A stretch of 43,174 nucleotides of DNA from an uncultured Verrucomicrobiota bacterium (GCA_903844265.1 CAIMTB010000049.1:1-43174), one strand, 5' to 3'. Counted from the first letter of the stretch, positions 1 through 9,849 are shown. Made by a program: numbers and translations. The notes: generated by a model not told the origin, from the sequence alone.

Positions 1-2
1 GG

Positions 3-1097
3 AAAACCGGCGCTACGGGCCTCTACATCGACGATCTTCAGGAGGAGTTCGCCCGTGATTTCATCTACCCGATGCTCCGCGCGAGTGCGCTGTACGAGGG
101 CCAGTATCTGCTCGGCACTTCCATCGCCCGCCCTCTCATCGCCAAGCGGATGGTCGAGATTGCCCGCGCCGAGAAGGCCGACGCCATCGCGCACGGCGCC
201 ACGGGCAAGGGCAATGACCAGGTCCGCTTCGAGCTCACCGCCGCTGCCCTCGCCCCGGAGCTCGACATCATCGCCCCGTGGCGCGACGAACGCTTCCGGA
301 AGGAGTTCCCGGGCCGCGCCGAGATGATCCGTTACTGCGACAAGAAGGGCATCCCGGTCCAGGCCTCTGCGAAAAAGCCGTTCTCGATGGATCGCAACCT
401 GCTCCACATCTCGTACGAGGCAGGCATCCTGGAGGATCCGTGGTTCGAGGCCGGGAACCTGAAGTACCGCGGCCATTTCAACACGCTCTCCGTCTTCCCT
501 GAAGACGCCCCCGACAAGCCGGAATACGTGACGCTGGATTTCGAGCGCGGCGATTGCATCGCCGTGAACGGCAAGAAGCTCCCCCCGCTCGCGGTCATGC
601 GGGCCCTCAACAAGCTCGGCGGCAAACACGGCGTCGGTCGCGTCGACATGGTCGAGAACCGCTTCGTCGGCATGAAGAGCCGCGGTGTGTACGAGACCCC
701 AGGCGGCGCCATCCTCCACTTCGCCCACCGACAGATCGAGTCGCTCACCATGGACCGCGAGGTCATGCACCTTCGCGACTCGCTCAGCCCGCGCTACGCC
801 GAGCTGGTCTACTACGGCTTCTGGTTCGCCCCCGAGCGCCTCGCCCTCCAGGCCCTCGTCGAGGAAAGCCAGAAGAACGTCGCCGGCACCGTCCGCCTCA
901 AGCTCTACAAGGGCAACATCATCGCCGCCGGCCGCAAGAGCCCTGTCAGCCTCTACAACCCCGCCATCGCCACCATGGAGGCCGACCCCACCAAGGCCTA
1001 CAATCAGGACGACGCCAGCGGGTTCATCCGCCTCAACGGACTCCGCCTCCGCGTCAACAGCACGGTCAACGGGGCGGCGAATCTCTCGAAACTCTGA
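3..1097 (+). CDS. argG: argininosuccinate synthase, 5'-truncated
   Basis: Joins citrulline and aspartate with ATP to give argininosuccinate, the penultimate step of arginine synthesis in the cytosol. The frame is open from base 3, so the N-terminus with the ATP-binding PP-loop lies outside the window; 364 residues are visible of a family length near 400. Family-typical stretches include [34 protein letters not shown] and the [33 protein letters not shown] region, and the [10 protein letters not shown] block near the C-terminus. The substrate-binding core and the C-terminal oligomerisation part are intact. A strong hairpin follows about 75 bases after the stop. Identification is secure; only the start is missing. 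Confidence 0.96.
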   Translation, partial: KTGATGLYIDDLQEEFARDFIYPMLRASALYEGQYLLGTSIARPLIAKRMVEIARAEKADAIAHGATGKGNDQVRFELTAAALAPELDIIAPWRDERFRKEFPGRAEMIRYCDKKGIPVQASAKKPFSMDRNLLHISYEAGILEDPWFEAGNLKYRGHFNTLSVFPEDAPDKPEYVTLDFERGDCIAVNGKKLPPLAVMRALNKLGGKHGVGRVDMVENRFVGMKSRGVYETPGGAILHFAHRQIESLTMDREVMHLRDSLSPRYAELVYYGFWFAPERLALQALVEESQKNVAGTVRLKLYKGNIIAAGRKSPVSLYNPAIATMEADPTKAYNQDDASGFIRLNGLRLRVNSTVNGAANLSKL

Positions 1098-1170
1098 ACG
1101 CGGCACTGCCGCAGTCTCGTGGCGGAGCCCAGAGCTCCGGCTTCGATCAACGGACTCTGACGCAGCAGCC

Positions 1171-1210
1171 CAACACCGGGATCCTGGTGGCCACGAGGAT
1201 CCCGGTGTTG
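1171..1210 (+). terminator. perfect hairpin after argG
   Basis: The 15-base arm at 1171-1185 (CAACACCGGGATCCT) is exactly matched by its reverse complement at 1196-1210. The 10-base centre is itself nearly palindromic, so the arms extend to 20 bases with one mismatch. There is no T-run after it, so it is either a non-canonical terminator or a 3'-end stabiliser for the argG transcript. It sits 60 bases before the next start. Confidence 0.6.
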
Positions 1211-1269
1211 AAGGTCGGCCGTCTCTCGGCTTCCCCCAGGCCAGCTTTTCGGCACTGTCGGTCCGTCCC

Positions 1270-3906
1270 ATGAACCCAGCGATTCCCCACACCTCGGCCA
1301 TCCTCTCGCGACTCCTCCTCCTCGCCACGCTTTGCTCCACCGCCGCCGCCGCCCCGAAGCCGATCACCGACGCCCATCGCATCCTCTTCATCGGCGACAG
1401 CATCACCTACGGCGGTGAATACGTGGAGTTCGTCGAGACCTGGCTCCGCACCGCCCACCCCGAATCCCGCGCCGAGATCATCAACGTCGGTCTCCCCAGC
1501 GAAACCGCGTCCGGCCTCTCCGAAGACGGCCACGCCGGCGGCACCTTCCCGCGCCCCGATGTCCACGAGCGCCTGGATCGTGTCCTCGCCAAGATCCACC
1601 CCGACCTCGTCTTCGCCTGCTACGGCATGAACGACGGGATCTACTTTCCCTACGCCGAAGCCCGCGCCGCGAAGTTCCAGGACGGCATCCGCCGCCTCCA
1701 CGACAAGGTCACCGCCACGGGCGCCCGGATTGTCCACGTCACATCGGCGCCCTTCGACCCGAAGCCTCTCGGTGGACGCACGCTTCCCGCCGGTCGCGAC
1801 GCCTATCCCCAACCCTTCGAGGGCTACGACGGTGTCCTGGCCCAATACTCGGAATGGCTTCTCACGCGGAAACACGACGGCTGGGAAGTCATCGATCTCC
1901 ACGGCCCGATGACCCGGTTCCTCGCCGAGGCCCGGCAGTCGAACCCCAACTTCCTGCTCGCCGGCGACGGAGTGCATCCTTCGTCCCAGGGCCATTGGCT
2001 GATGGCCCGCGAAATCCTGCGCTTTCTCGGCGCCGAAGATTCGATCACCCGCGCCCCGACCACCGAAGCCCTCCTTCAATCGCACCCTCAATCCGGAGCC
2101 GTCCTGCAACTCGTCCAGGCACGCCAGCGGATGCTGAAGGATTCGTGGCTCACCGAGACCGGCCACCAGCGCCCCGGCATGGGCAAAGGCAAGCCTCTCG
2201 CCGACGCCCAGATCGAAGCCGCCGCGATCGAGTCGAAACTCCGACCCCTCATCGATCACCCCTTCCCCGGCAAACGCTCATCGTGGTTCGGCTTCGATCG
2301 CTACGACTTCGAGGTCGATGGCAGACCCGTCCTCGTCGTCCTCCCGAAGCGCGAGGCTCCCGGTCGCCCCTGGGTCTGGCATGGCGAATTCTTCGGCCAC
2401 AAACCCAACCCCGACATCGCCCTTCTCGGCCGCGGCTTCCACGTGGTCTACATGAGCGTGCCCGACATGCTCGGATGCCCCAAGGCGGTCGCGCATTGGA
2501 ATGCCCTGTACCTCGAGCTGACCACCCGCTTCCACTTCGCCCCCAAGGCCGCCCTCGTCGGCCTCAGTCGCGGCGGCCTCTACTGCTACAACTGGGCCAC
2601 CGCCAACCCCGACAAGGTCGCCTGCCTCTACGGCGATGCTCCCGTCTGCGACTTCAGGAGCTGGCCCGGCGGCAAGGGCAAAGGTCCCGGTAGCGCCGGC
2701 GATTGGAAGCTCATCCTCGATCGCTACGGCTTCAGCTCCGAGGCCGAGGCCCTGGCCTACAAGGGTAATCCGGTCGACAGCCTCGCCCCACTCGCCGCCG
2801 CCAAAGTCCCGCTCCTCCACGTGTACGGGGACGCCGATGAAGTGGTTCCCTGGGACGAGAACACCGGGGTGATCGCCGAGCGCTATCGCAAGCTCGGCGG
2901 GGACATCACGCTCATCGCCAAGCCCGGCGTGAAGCATCACCCCCACGGCCTCGACGACTCGACCCCGATCGTCAACTTCATCCTCGCCCACGCCGGGACG
3001 CCCGCCCGTGACACCGGACCCCACGACGCCGCAGGCCGCCCGCTCATCCGCAAACTTGGAACGGTCGACGTCGATCTCGTCGAGACTACACCTGTGGTCT
3101 TCGGGGGCCGGCTCCTTCGATTCGAGTGGGTGCGCGACAGCTATTGGAACAACCAGCGCAAGACGAACTACTTCCGCTTCGTGGATCACGAGACCGGCGA
3201 GGCCGGTGAGCCGTTCGCCGACGGCCACGAGTTCGGGAGCGCCTACGTGCATGACGGCACGATGATCGTGACCGGCACGTCCGGCCGCGACCGGGTGAAT
3301 GTGTTCACCTCGCGCGACCTCAAGCATTGGGAATCCTGGCCTGCCATCGCCGGCGGCCGTTACGGGATCTTCAACACCTCGATGACCCGCGCCGGCGGCG
3401 AGTTCGTCCTGATGTTTGAAATCGACAAGCCGGTGGAGGAAGCGGGTGCTGCGTTCACGGCGCGGTTCACGAAATCGCGCGATCTCCACACCTGGACGCT
3501 GACCCCGCCGGAATGCAACTACGCCAAGGACCGCTACACCGCGCCGCATTGCCTGCGGTGGCTCGACGGATGGTTCTACGATTTCTACCTCGAAGCCCGT
3601 GACGGCTACGAGATGCGCGTCGTCCGTTCCCGCGACCTCGCGCACTGGACCCCCAGCCCGCTCAACCCGGTGCTCAAGGCGTCGCCCGAGGACCGCCAGA
3701 TTGCGAACCCGAAGCTCACCGAGGCCCAGCGCAGACGCGTGGCCGACGCGGTGGACAAGAACAACTCCGACATCGATTTCTGCGATTGGCAGGGACGCCT
3801 GATGATCACCTATTCCTGGGGCAACCAACTCGGCGTCGAACACCTTGCCGAAGCCGTGTACGACGGCTCCGAGGCTCAATTCCTGCGAGCCTGGTTCCCC
3901 GAATAA
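1270..3906 (+). CDS. secreted SGNH hydrolase / alpha-beta hydrolase / propeller-like fusion
   Basis: An 878-residue exported protein with three apparent units. Residues 1-28 look like a signal peptide (LLLLATLCSTAAAA). Residues about 35-260 are an SGNH/GDSL esterase: block I FIGDSITYGG with Ser44, block III GMND with Asn121, and block V DGVHPS with Asp233 and His236. Residues about 300-585 are an alpha/beta hydrolase with nucleophile elbow GLSRGG (Ser433), an acid-bearing loop YGDADEVVPW and a terminal GVKHHPHG histidine. Residues about 595-878 resemble a five-bladed propeller of the GH43/GH32 type (repeated 'SRDLKHWES', 'SRDLHTWTL', 'SRDLAHWTP' blade motifs). A periplasmic or extracellular role in removing acyl groups from polysaccharide is inferred. 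The ATG at 1270 is chosen because the frame upstream is only the antisense or shadow of argG. The exact substrate is unknown. Confidence 0.85.
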   Translation: MNPAIPHTSAILSRLLLLATLCSTAAAAPKPITDAHRILFIGDSITYGGEYVEFVETWLRTAHPESRAEIINVGLPSETASGLSEDGHAGGTFPRPDVHERLDRVLAKIHPDLVFACYGMNDGIYFPYAEARAAKFQDGIRRLHDKVTATGARIVHVTSAPFDPKPLGGRTLPAGRDAYPQPFEGYDGVLAQYSEWLLTRKHDGWEVIDLHGPMTRFLAEARQSNPNFLLAGDGVHPSSQGHWLMAREILRFLGAEDSITRAPTTEALLQSHPQSGAVLQLVQARQRMLKDSWLTETGHQRPGMGKGKPLADAQIEAAAIESKLRPLIDHPFPGKRSSWFGFDRYDFEVDGRPVLVVLPKREAPGRPWVWHGEFFGHKPNPDIALLGRGFHVVYMSVPDMLGCPKAVAHWNALYLELTTRFHFAPKAALVGLSRGGLYCYNWATANPDKVACLYGDAPVCDFRSWPGGKGKGPGSAGDWKLILDRYGFSSEAEALAYKGNPVDSLAPLAAAKVPLLHVYGDADEVVPWDENTGVIAERYRKLGGDITLIAKPGVKHHPHGLDDSTPIVNFILAHAGTPARDTGPHDAAGRPLIRKLGTVDVDLVETTPVVFGGRLLRFEWVRDSYWNNQRKTNYFRFVDHETGEAGEPFADGHEFGSAYVHDGTMIVTGTSGRDRVNVFTSRDLKHWESWPAIAGGRYGIFNTSMTRAGGEFVLMFEIDKPVEEAGAAFTARFTKSRDLHTWTLTPPECNYAKDRYTAPHCLRWLDGWFYDFYLEARDGYEMRVVRSRDLAHWTPSPLNPVLKASPEDRQIANPKLTEAQRRRVADAVDKNNSDIDFCDWQGRLMITYSWGNQLGVEHLAEAVYDGSEAQFLRAWFPE

Positions 3907-3913
3907 CGAGCCC

Positions 3914-6900
3914 GTGAATCCCGTGGAACACGCGATCCCGATCCCGATGGCGATCCGGGATCGCCTTGAGCAGGCCCGACGCGAGCTGCTTGATCTCTCC
4001 ACGCGCAACCGGCTCCTCGCCGTCCCGCTCGCCTCCCGCACCGCCCGTGTCGTCGAGATCGTCGATGAGCGCGCGGGCGAGGTTTTCCGTCTCCTCTCCG
4101 CCGAGCGCAAGGCCCTGAGTTTCACGCCCGCTCCTGAGCCGTCGAAGTCAACGAGGATTCAGGCCCCGCCCGACCTGCCGCGGCCGCAGGCGGATTCCCC
4201 GGAACCCGAGGACACCGCGCCCGAGGACACCGCGCTGCCACCGGCGGATGACGTTTGTGATCCATCCACCGGCTTGCCGCGCCGCCACGTCGATGCCCGG
4301 CTCCAGACCCAGCTCACCCCGGAACACCTGCAACGCCGCCTCCTCGATCTCTACCGCGACGCGCAGACGACGGTGGAGGAGACGGGCGTCAACGTCCTCT
4401 ACCTTGCGATCGGGCAGCTGAAGTGGTTCGACGTGGACGACGACGCCAACCCGCGACACGCGCCGTTGGTCCTCGTGCCCGTCCAGCTGGATCGCCGGAC
4501 CGCCTCGGAGCGATTCGTCCTTCGGGCGCGCGAAGAGGACATCGAGGAGAATCTCTCGCTGCAGTCCAAGCTCGAGACGGATCTCGCGATCCGATTGCCC
4601 GAGTTCCCCGACGTCGAAAACCTCGACCTCCCCAGATACTTCTCCGAGGTCTGCACCGCGGTCGCCAGTCATGCCACCTGGGAAGTCCTGCCCGATGCCA
4701 TGGTCCTCGGCTGTTTCTCGTTCGCGAAATTGCTGATGTACCGGGATCTCGACCCCGACACGTGGCCGGCCGAGCGGCCGCTCCTCGGGAACCCGCTGCT
4801 CCCGGCGCTGCTCGTGGACGGCTTCGCCGCATCGGATCCGCTCCTCCCGGAGTCCACCGCGCTTGATGAGCTGATCCCGGTCCAGAAGCTCGACCACGTC
4901 GTCGACGCCGATGGATCCCAGACGTTGGCCATCGAGATGGTTCGTCAGGGTCGGAACCTCGTTCTCCAGGGACCCCCCGGCACCGGCAAGAGCCAGAGCA
5001 TCACCAACATCATCGCCACCGCGGTGCTCGACGGAAGGAAGGTCCTCTTCGTCGCGGAGAAGCTCGCCGCGCTCGAAGTGGTGAAGCGCCGTCTCGAGCG
5101 CGAAGGCCTCGGCGATCTCTGCCTCGAGCTCCATAGCCACAAGGCCGCCAAACGCGCGGTGCTCAACGAGATCGGCCGCACCTGGCGGCTGGGCAAGCCA
5201 CGCAATGACGAGCTCGACGAGATCGTCCCCGGCTTGACCGCACGCCGGACCACGCTGAACAACCACTGCACCGCGCTCCACACGACCCACGCCGCCACCG
5301 GCCTCACGCCTTTTCGCGTCCTCGGCGAATGTGTCCGACTCGAGAACCGCGGCGAATCCGGTGCCACGATCGACCTGCCGGACGCCGCGACCTGGCCAAC
5401 CGCCGAGCGTTCACGGCGCGAAAGCCTGGTCGCCAATCTGGCCGCCTGCGTCCAGCGAACCGGCCTTCCCGCACAAAACCCGTGGCGCGGCGTGGGCCTC
5501 GATGCCGTTCTCCCTTCCGACACCGATCGCGTTCTCGCCCGGGCCGCCGAGGCGTCACGACTTCTTGAGACTTGCCGGATCCAGGCCCGTGATCTGGCAC
5601 GAACCCTCGGCAAAGCTGAACCCGCGTGCCTCGCGGAAGTCCGAAACCTGCGAGGCATGGCCCGCCACGCCGCCGCCGCGCCCACGTTCGATCGCACTTC
5701 AATCAGCAATCCCCTCTGGGACAATGATCCCGGTGCCATCCGCGACCTCGTGGCTGTCGGACATCGATACCGCGCCGCAACGGAAACCCTCGACCTGAAG
5801 GTGACCGACGCCGCATGGGAAAAGGATTTTGAAGCGGTCCGATCCTCGATCGCGGCCCACGGCCCATCGCTGTTCCGGTTCCTGAACGGAGAATACCGCC
5901 GGGCTCTCGCCGAGTTGAAGGGCGTCGCCAAGGGCACGATCCCTTCCGCCTTCGAGGAGCGGCTCGCGCTGGTCGACGAACTGGTTGCAGGCCAGCGCGC
6001 CCTTCGCGCGCTCCGCGCAGCCAGCGACGTCGGCAACGCAGCCTTCGGCTCCGCGTGGCGTGCCGAACGCACCGACTGGGCCCGGTGCTCAGCCGTGGCA
6101 GACTGGATCGACGCGCAGCGCGCCGACGGTTTGGACGCGACCTTTCGCCAGGCGATCGCAGCCCTCCCCGACCCTCGCGCACTCGGGCCCGCCGGCGATG
6201 ACCTCGAGCGCGCGCTGGGTCCGGTCTCCAGCGCGCTCCACGAGTTGACCACCGCGCTCCAACTCGACCTCGCAGCCGCATTCGGACCCGGCGTCGAGCA
6301 TCTCGAGAACATCCCGCTCCAGCCGTTCGCCGATCGGCTGACCGCGTGGCACGAACAACCGGAAGCGCTGTCGCTCTGGACGCGTTACCACGGCTGCGAC
6401 CAGGAGGGACGACAACTTGGCCTCGGCCCGCTGCTCGACGGCGTGCGTGACGGAACGGTCCCCCAAGCGGAAATCGTGGATGCGTTTCGTCGCGCCTGCT
6501 TCAACCAGATCCTCCGCGAGATGATGCGCTCGAATCCGCAGCTCGCCCGTTTCGACGGCGCAGGCCACGCGCAGATTGTGGAGGAATTCCGGGGGCTGGA
6601 TCGCGAGCGGCTTCGTCTCTCCCGTTACCGCGTTCTGGCCGCGCACCACGCACGAATGCCAGGCATCAGCGCCGGCGTCGGCGCCGTCGGGATCGTGAAC
6701 GGCGAACTCGAGCGCAAACGCGGCCACCGGCCCGTCCGCCAGCTGCTCCGCGACGCCGGCTCGGTCGTCCAATCCATCAAGCCGGTGTTCATGATGAGCC
6801 CGCTTTCCGTGGCCCAGTTCCTCGCCCCGGGCGCCGTCGAATTCGACCTTCTTGTCATCGACGAAGCCAGCCAAGTCCAGCCCGTCGACGCCCTCGGCGC

Positions 6901-8725
6901 CATCGCCCGCTGTCGGCAAATCGTGGTCGTGGGCGACAGCCGCCAACTTCCTCCAACGCGCTTTTTCGCGAGGGTCACCGGCGATGACAGCGAGACGACG
7001 AAGGAGTCCGGCGCCGCGCGCGTGCAGGATCTCGAGAGCATCCTGGGCCTGTGCTCCGCGCGAGGGCTGCCCGGCACCATGCTCCGGTGGCATTACCGGA
7101 GCCGACATCACTCCCTCATCGCGGTCTCGAACCGGGAATTCTACGAGAACCGGCTGTTCATCGTGCCCAGTCCCCGCGAGGTCGGCCCCGATCTCGGCCT
7201 GCAGTTCCAGCTGGTTCCCGAAGGCGTGTTTGACAGCGGCGGCACCGGAACCAACCGCATCGAGGCCAAGGCGGTGTGCCGCGCCGTGCTCGAGCACGCA
7301 CGACAATTCCCCGCACTTTCCCTCGGCGTGGCCGCGTTCTCGGTGCGCCAGCAACAGGCCATCCTCGACGAACTGGAACTTCTCCGACGCGAACATCCCG
7401 ACACCGAGGCGTTCTTCGCCGGCCACCCCGAGGAACCGTTCTTCGTGAAGAACCTCGAGACCGTCCAGGGCGACGAACGTGACGTGATCCTCATTTCCAT
7501 CGGCTATGGCCGCGACGCCGATGGGTTCCTACGAATGAACTTCGGACCGCTCGGGGCCGACGGCGGCGAACGCCGACTCAACGTCCTCATCTCCCGCGCC
7601 CGCCGTCGATGCGTGGCCTTCTCCTCCATCCAGGCCGCCGACATCGACCTCTCACGCGCCGGCGGCCGCGGCGTCGCCGCACTCAAGACCTTCCTCCAGT
7701 TCGCCGAAACCGGCCGCCTCGAAGTCGCCGAAGCCAGCTCCCGCCAACCCCAGTCGCCCTTCGAGGAATCCGTCCGCGACGCTCTCCAGACACACGGACA
7801 CTCGATCCATCCCCAGGTCGGCATCGCCGGCTTCTTCATCGACCTCGGAGTCGTCGACCCCGATCAACCCGGCCGCTACCTCCTCGGCATCGAGTGTGAC
7901 GGCGCCACCTACCACGCCTCACGCAGCGCCCGCGACCGCGACCGGCTCCGACAAGCCGTCCTCGAAGACCACGGTTGGAGAATCCACAGGATCTGGAGCA
8001 CCGACTGGTTCCAGCGCCCCGCCGAACAACTGCGCCAAACCCTCGCGGTCATCGAGGACGCCCGCCGCACCCGCCCCGCCCCACGACCGCAGGAATCACC
8101 CCAGGCAACCTCGCCGACACGCGCCGAAATCGAGCGCGCCGATCCCGCCGGGATCGACGACTCCCGACCCGCGTTCGCCGCAGAGCCCTACCAGGTCGCC
8201 GACTTCGCACCGCCTCGCGGCGCCGAACCCGCCGCGCTTCCCACCGGAGCCATGACCGACCTCCTCCAACGCATCATCGAGGTCGAGGGCCCGGTGCACG
8301 AGGACGAGCTGGTCGCCCGGGTCCGCGACCTCTGGGCCCTCCCGCGTGCCGGCGCCCGCGTCCAGGACGCCGTCGCCCGCGGCGTGAGGGCCCTGCTCGT
8401 CGCCCGACGCTGCGTCCGCGAGGACGACTGCCTCGATCTCCCCGACCGCCCGGTCCGGGTTCGAAGCCGCGACGGCGTCCGGTCCGCGAACCTCCGCAAG
8501 CCGGACTTCCTCCCGCCGTCCGAAATCCGCGCCGCGATCCTCGCCATCGCCGCCGCGGTCCACGGCGTGAATCGCGCTGAACTGCCCACGGCCGTGGCCC
8601 GCGTGCTCGGTTTCAAGACCACCCCGGCCTCGCTCCGCGTCCTCGTCGAACGGCAGTGCAGCCGGCTTGAGACGGACGGTCTGCTCACCGGCCAAAACGG
8701 ATTCCTCCTCCCAGGCCAGGTCTGA
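3914..8725 (+). CDS. DUF4011-type SF1 helicase with C-terminal Vsr/MTES-like nuclease and DUF3320-like tail
   Basis: About 1603 residues. The N-terminal part (about 10-330) has the DUF4011 signature (RRELLDLSTRNRLLAVP, NVLYLAIGQLKWFD). A split superfamily 1 helicase follows: Walker A GPPGTGKS at 353-360, Walker B VIDEAS with Asp983, motif III VVGDSRQLPPTRFF, motif V ETVQGDERDVI, and motif VI ISRARRRC. Residues about 1283-1375 form a PD-(D/E)XK/Vsr-like nuclease (FEESVRDALQ, GIECDGATYH, Glu1327, Asp1329, HRIWSTDWF). The last 150 residues resemble DUF3320. The architecture is known from predicted anti-phage helicase-nucleases; a DNA-directed defence role is inferred. No methylase or partner gene is adjacent. 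GTG at 3914 lies 7 bases after the upstream stop; ATG at 3947 is an equally good alternative start. Confidence 0.88.
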   Translation: MNPVEHAIPIPMAIRDRLEQARRELLDLSTRNRLLAVPLASRTARVVEIVDERAGEVFRLLSAERKALSFTPAPEPSKSTRIQAPPDLPRPQADSPEPEDTAPEDTALPPADDVCDPSTGLPRRHVDARLQTQLTPEHLQRRLLDLYRDAQTTVEETGVNVLYLAIGQLKWFDVDDDANPRHAPLVLVPVQLDRRTASERFVLRAREEDIEENLSLQSKLETDLAIRLPEFPDVENLDLPRYFSEVCTAVASHATWEVLPDAMVLGCFSFAKLLMYRDLDPDTWPAERPLLGNPLLPALLVDGFAASDPLLPESTALDELIPVQKLDHVVDADGSQTLAIEMVRQGRNLVLQGPPGTGKSQSITNIIATAVLDGRKVLFVAEKLAALEVVKRRLEREGLGDLCLELHSHKAAKRAVLNEIGRTWRLGKPRNDELDEIVPGLTARRTTLNNHCTALHTTHAATGLTPFRVLGECVRLENRGESGATIDLPDAATWPTAERSRRESLVANLAACVQRTGLPAQNPWRGVGLDAVLPSDTDRVLARAAEASRLLETCRIQARDLARTLGKAEPACLAEVRNLRGMARHAAAAPTFDRTSISNPLWDNDPGAIRDLVAVGHRYRAATETLDLKVTDAAWEKDFEAVRSSIAAHGPSLFRFLNGEYRRALAELKGVAKGTIPSAFEERLALVDELVAGQRALRALRAASDVGNAAFGSAWRAERTDWARCSAVADWIDAQRADGLDATFRQAIAALPDPRALGPAGDDLERALGPVSSALHELTTALQLDLAAAFGPGVEHLENIPLQPFADRLTAWHEQPEALSLWTRYHGCDQEGRQLGLGPLLDGVRDGTVPQAEIVDAFRRACFNQILREMMRSNPQLARFDGAGHAQIVEEFRGLDRERLRLSRYRVLAAHHARMPGISAGVGAVGIVNGELERKRGHRPVRQLLRDAGSVVQSIKPVFMMSPLSVAQFLAPGAVEFDLLVIDEASQVQPVDALGAIARCRQIVVVGDSRQLPPTRFFARVTGDDSETTKESGAARVQDLESILGLCSARGLPGTMLRWHYRSRHHSLIAVSNREFYENRLFIVPSPREVGPDLGLQFQLVPEGVFDSGGTGTNRIEAKAVCRAVLEHARQFPALSLGVAAFSVRQQQAILDELELLRREHPDTEAFFAGHPEEPFFVKNLETVQGDERDVILISIGYGRDADGFLRMNFGPLGADGGERRLNVLISRARRRCVAFSSIQAADIDLSRAGGRGVAALKTFLQFAETGRLEVAEASSRQPQSPFEESVRDALQTHGHSIHPQVGIAGFFIDLGVVDPDQPGRYLLGIECDGATYHASRSARDRDRLRQAVLEDHGWRIHRIWSTDWFQRPAEQLRQTLAVIEDARRTRPAPRPQESPQATSPTRAEIERADPAGIDDSRPAFAAEPYQVADFAPPRGAEPAALPTGAMTDLLQRIIEVEGPVHEDELVARVRDLWALPRAGARVQDAVARGVRALLVARRCVREDDCLDLPDRPVRVRSRDGVRSANLRKPDFLPPSEIRAAILAIAAAVHGVNRAELPTAVARVLGFKTTPASLRVLVERQCSRLETDGLLTGQNGFLLPGQV

Positions 8726-8738
8726 GCAATCGCTCAGA
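8721..8738. terminator. symmetric hairpin containing both convergent stop codons
   Basis: TCTGAGC at 8721-8727, loop AATC, GCTCAGA at 8732-8738: a perfect 7-base stem. The TGA of the helicase gene (8723-8725) lies in one arm, and the TGA of the barrel gene (read on the minus strand, 8734-8736) lies in the other. It may act as a short bidirectional terminator, though no T-run is present on either side. Confidence 0.4.
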
Positions 8739-9849
8739 ACCGCCGCGATACCGTCGCCACGATCATGAAGTCGGCGAAGGCCGCGTCCCCGTGTTGGGCA
8801 ACGCCCGTCGCCGCAGACTGCTGCTCATCCGGCACGCTCACCTCGCGGTTCCGATACAACGCCACGGGCGCAGTCACGCCAAACATCCATGGACCGCGCG
8901 TCAGGCCCACGCCCGGCTCGATCGCGATCGAGAGCCCCGGCCGGCGGAAACCGTCGCTGCCCCCGATGGCATCATTCGCCGGCACGCCCTCGATGCGCCC
9001 TCCCAACGAGAGCGAAAGACCCCACGACGGCATCACCACATAGTCGAAGCCCACGCGCCCGAGGTAGGTGTCGGCGATGGACATGATCGCCTCGTACGGA
9101 TTCGACCGATAGGTCGGCACGCCATTCTTCTCCTCCGGCGTCATTGTGTAGGCGCCATTCACATAGGCGTTCAGCTGGTCCGTGAAGCGATAATAGCCGT
9201 ACATCTCCATCACGATTCCCCAACCTCCATCCCCCGGCTGGATCGACTGATCCACGGTCCGCTCCCGCGCCACGATCTGCCGGGTCTTCGCGTCGTACAC
9301 CTGGAAGGTGTCCCTCACGTCGTCCTGCCCGGTCGGCGCATCCACACCCAGGCCGAGTTGCACGTTCCACTTGGGATGGCTGGCCGGGTCGATCACCCAG
9401 GCCGCTCCCGTCAGGCGGATGTCGCCGAGGCCCGCCGATTGCGTCGAGAACCGCTGCAGGATCGTCCTCGCGACGTCGTTCGACCGCACCACCTGCGAGC
9501 GATCATTGAAGGAGAACGGCAACGTCAGCGTCGCGCTGTACCGCGGCGTGAACGCATAGGCCAGGCTCAGGTCGACGAAATGTGAGTCGTTGATCACCTG
9601 GCTTCCCTCCGCCTGCCGCTGCGTCTGCTCCACATCGCCGACGAAATGCCGATCGCTGTGCAGCCATCGATACCCCGTCGCCGCCGAGAATCCCTCCGCC
9701 GGCTGAAGCTCGACTCCGGGAACCATGAAGCAACTCCCCGAGCGCGCCGCCACGCAACCCTGGGCCAGGGCGCTCGAATCGTGCGAAAGGGCGAAAACCG
9801 CCAGCGCGGACCTCAGAAATCGAAAGGCGTGTGTGCTTGGAGTAACCAT
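8734..9849 (-). CDS. outer-membrane beta-barrel protein, unknown substrate
   Basis: A 371-residue protein. The N-terminus has a basic start, a hydrophobic run (FLRSALAVFALS) and a likely cleavage after ...SSALA-Q near residue 29. The mature part alternates polar and aromatic residues in strand-like segments (HFVDLSLAYAFTPRYSATLTLPFSF, KWNVQLGLGVDAPTG, GFDYVVMPSWGLSLSLGGRIEG, MFGVTAPVALYRNREV) and ends in Phe (VSRRF), the classic C-terminal residue recognised by the BAM machinery. It is probably an outer-membrane channel or porin-like barrel. I cannot assign a specific family or cargo. It is convergent with the helicase (8-base gap) and lies downstream of the cbb3 locus on the same strand, separated by 163 bases, so it is probably its own unit. 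Confidence 0.75.
   Translation of the reverse strand: MVTPSTHAFRFLRSALAVFALSHDSSALAQGCVAARSGSCFMVPGVELQPAEGFSAATGYRWLHSDRHFVGDVEQTQRQAEGSQVINDSHFVDLSLAYAFTPRYSATLTLPFSFNDRSQVVRSNDVARTILQRFSTQSAGLGDIRLTGAAWVIDPASHPKWNVQLGLGVDAPTGQDDVRDTFQVYDAKTRQIVARERTVDQSIQPGDGGWGIVMEMYGYYRFTDQLNAYVNGAYTMTPEEKNGVPTYRSNPYEAIMSIADTYLGRVGFDYVVMPSWGLSLSLGGRIEGVPANDAIGGSDGFRRPGLSIAIEPGVGLTRGPWMFGVTAPVALYRNREVSVPDEQQSAATGVAQHGDAAFADFMIVATVSRRF

Noticed and set aside
2278-4125. Antisense ORF of 615 codons opposite the three-domain hydrolase
   Set aside because: Same reason; it crosses the boundary of two genes and has no motif.
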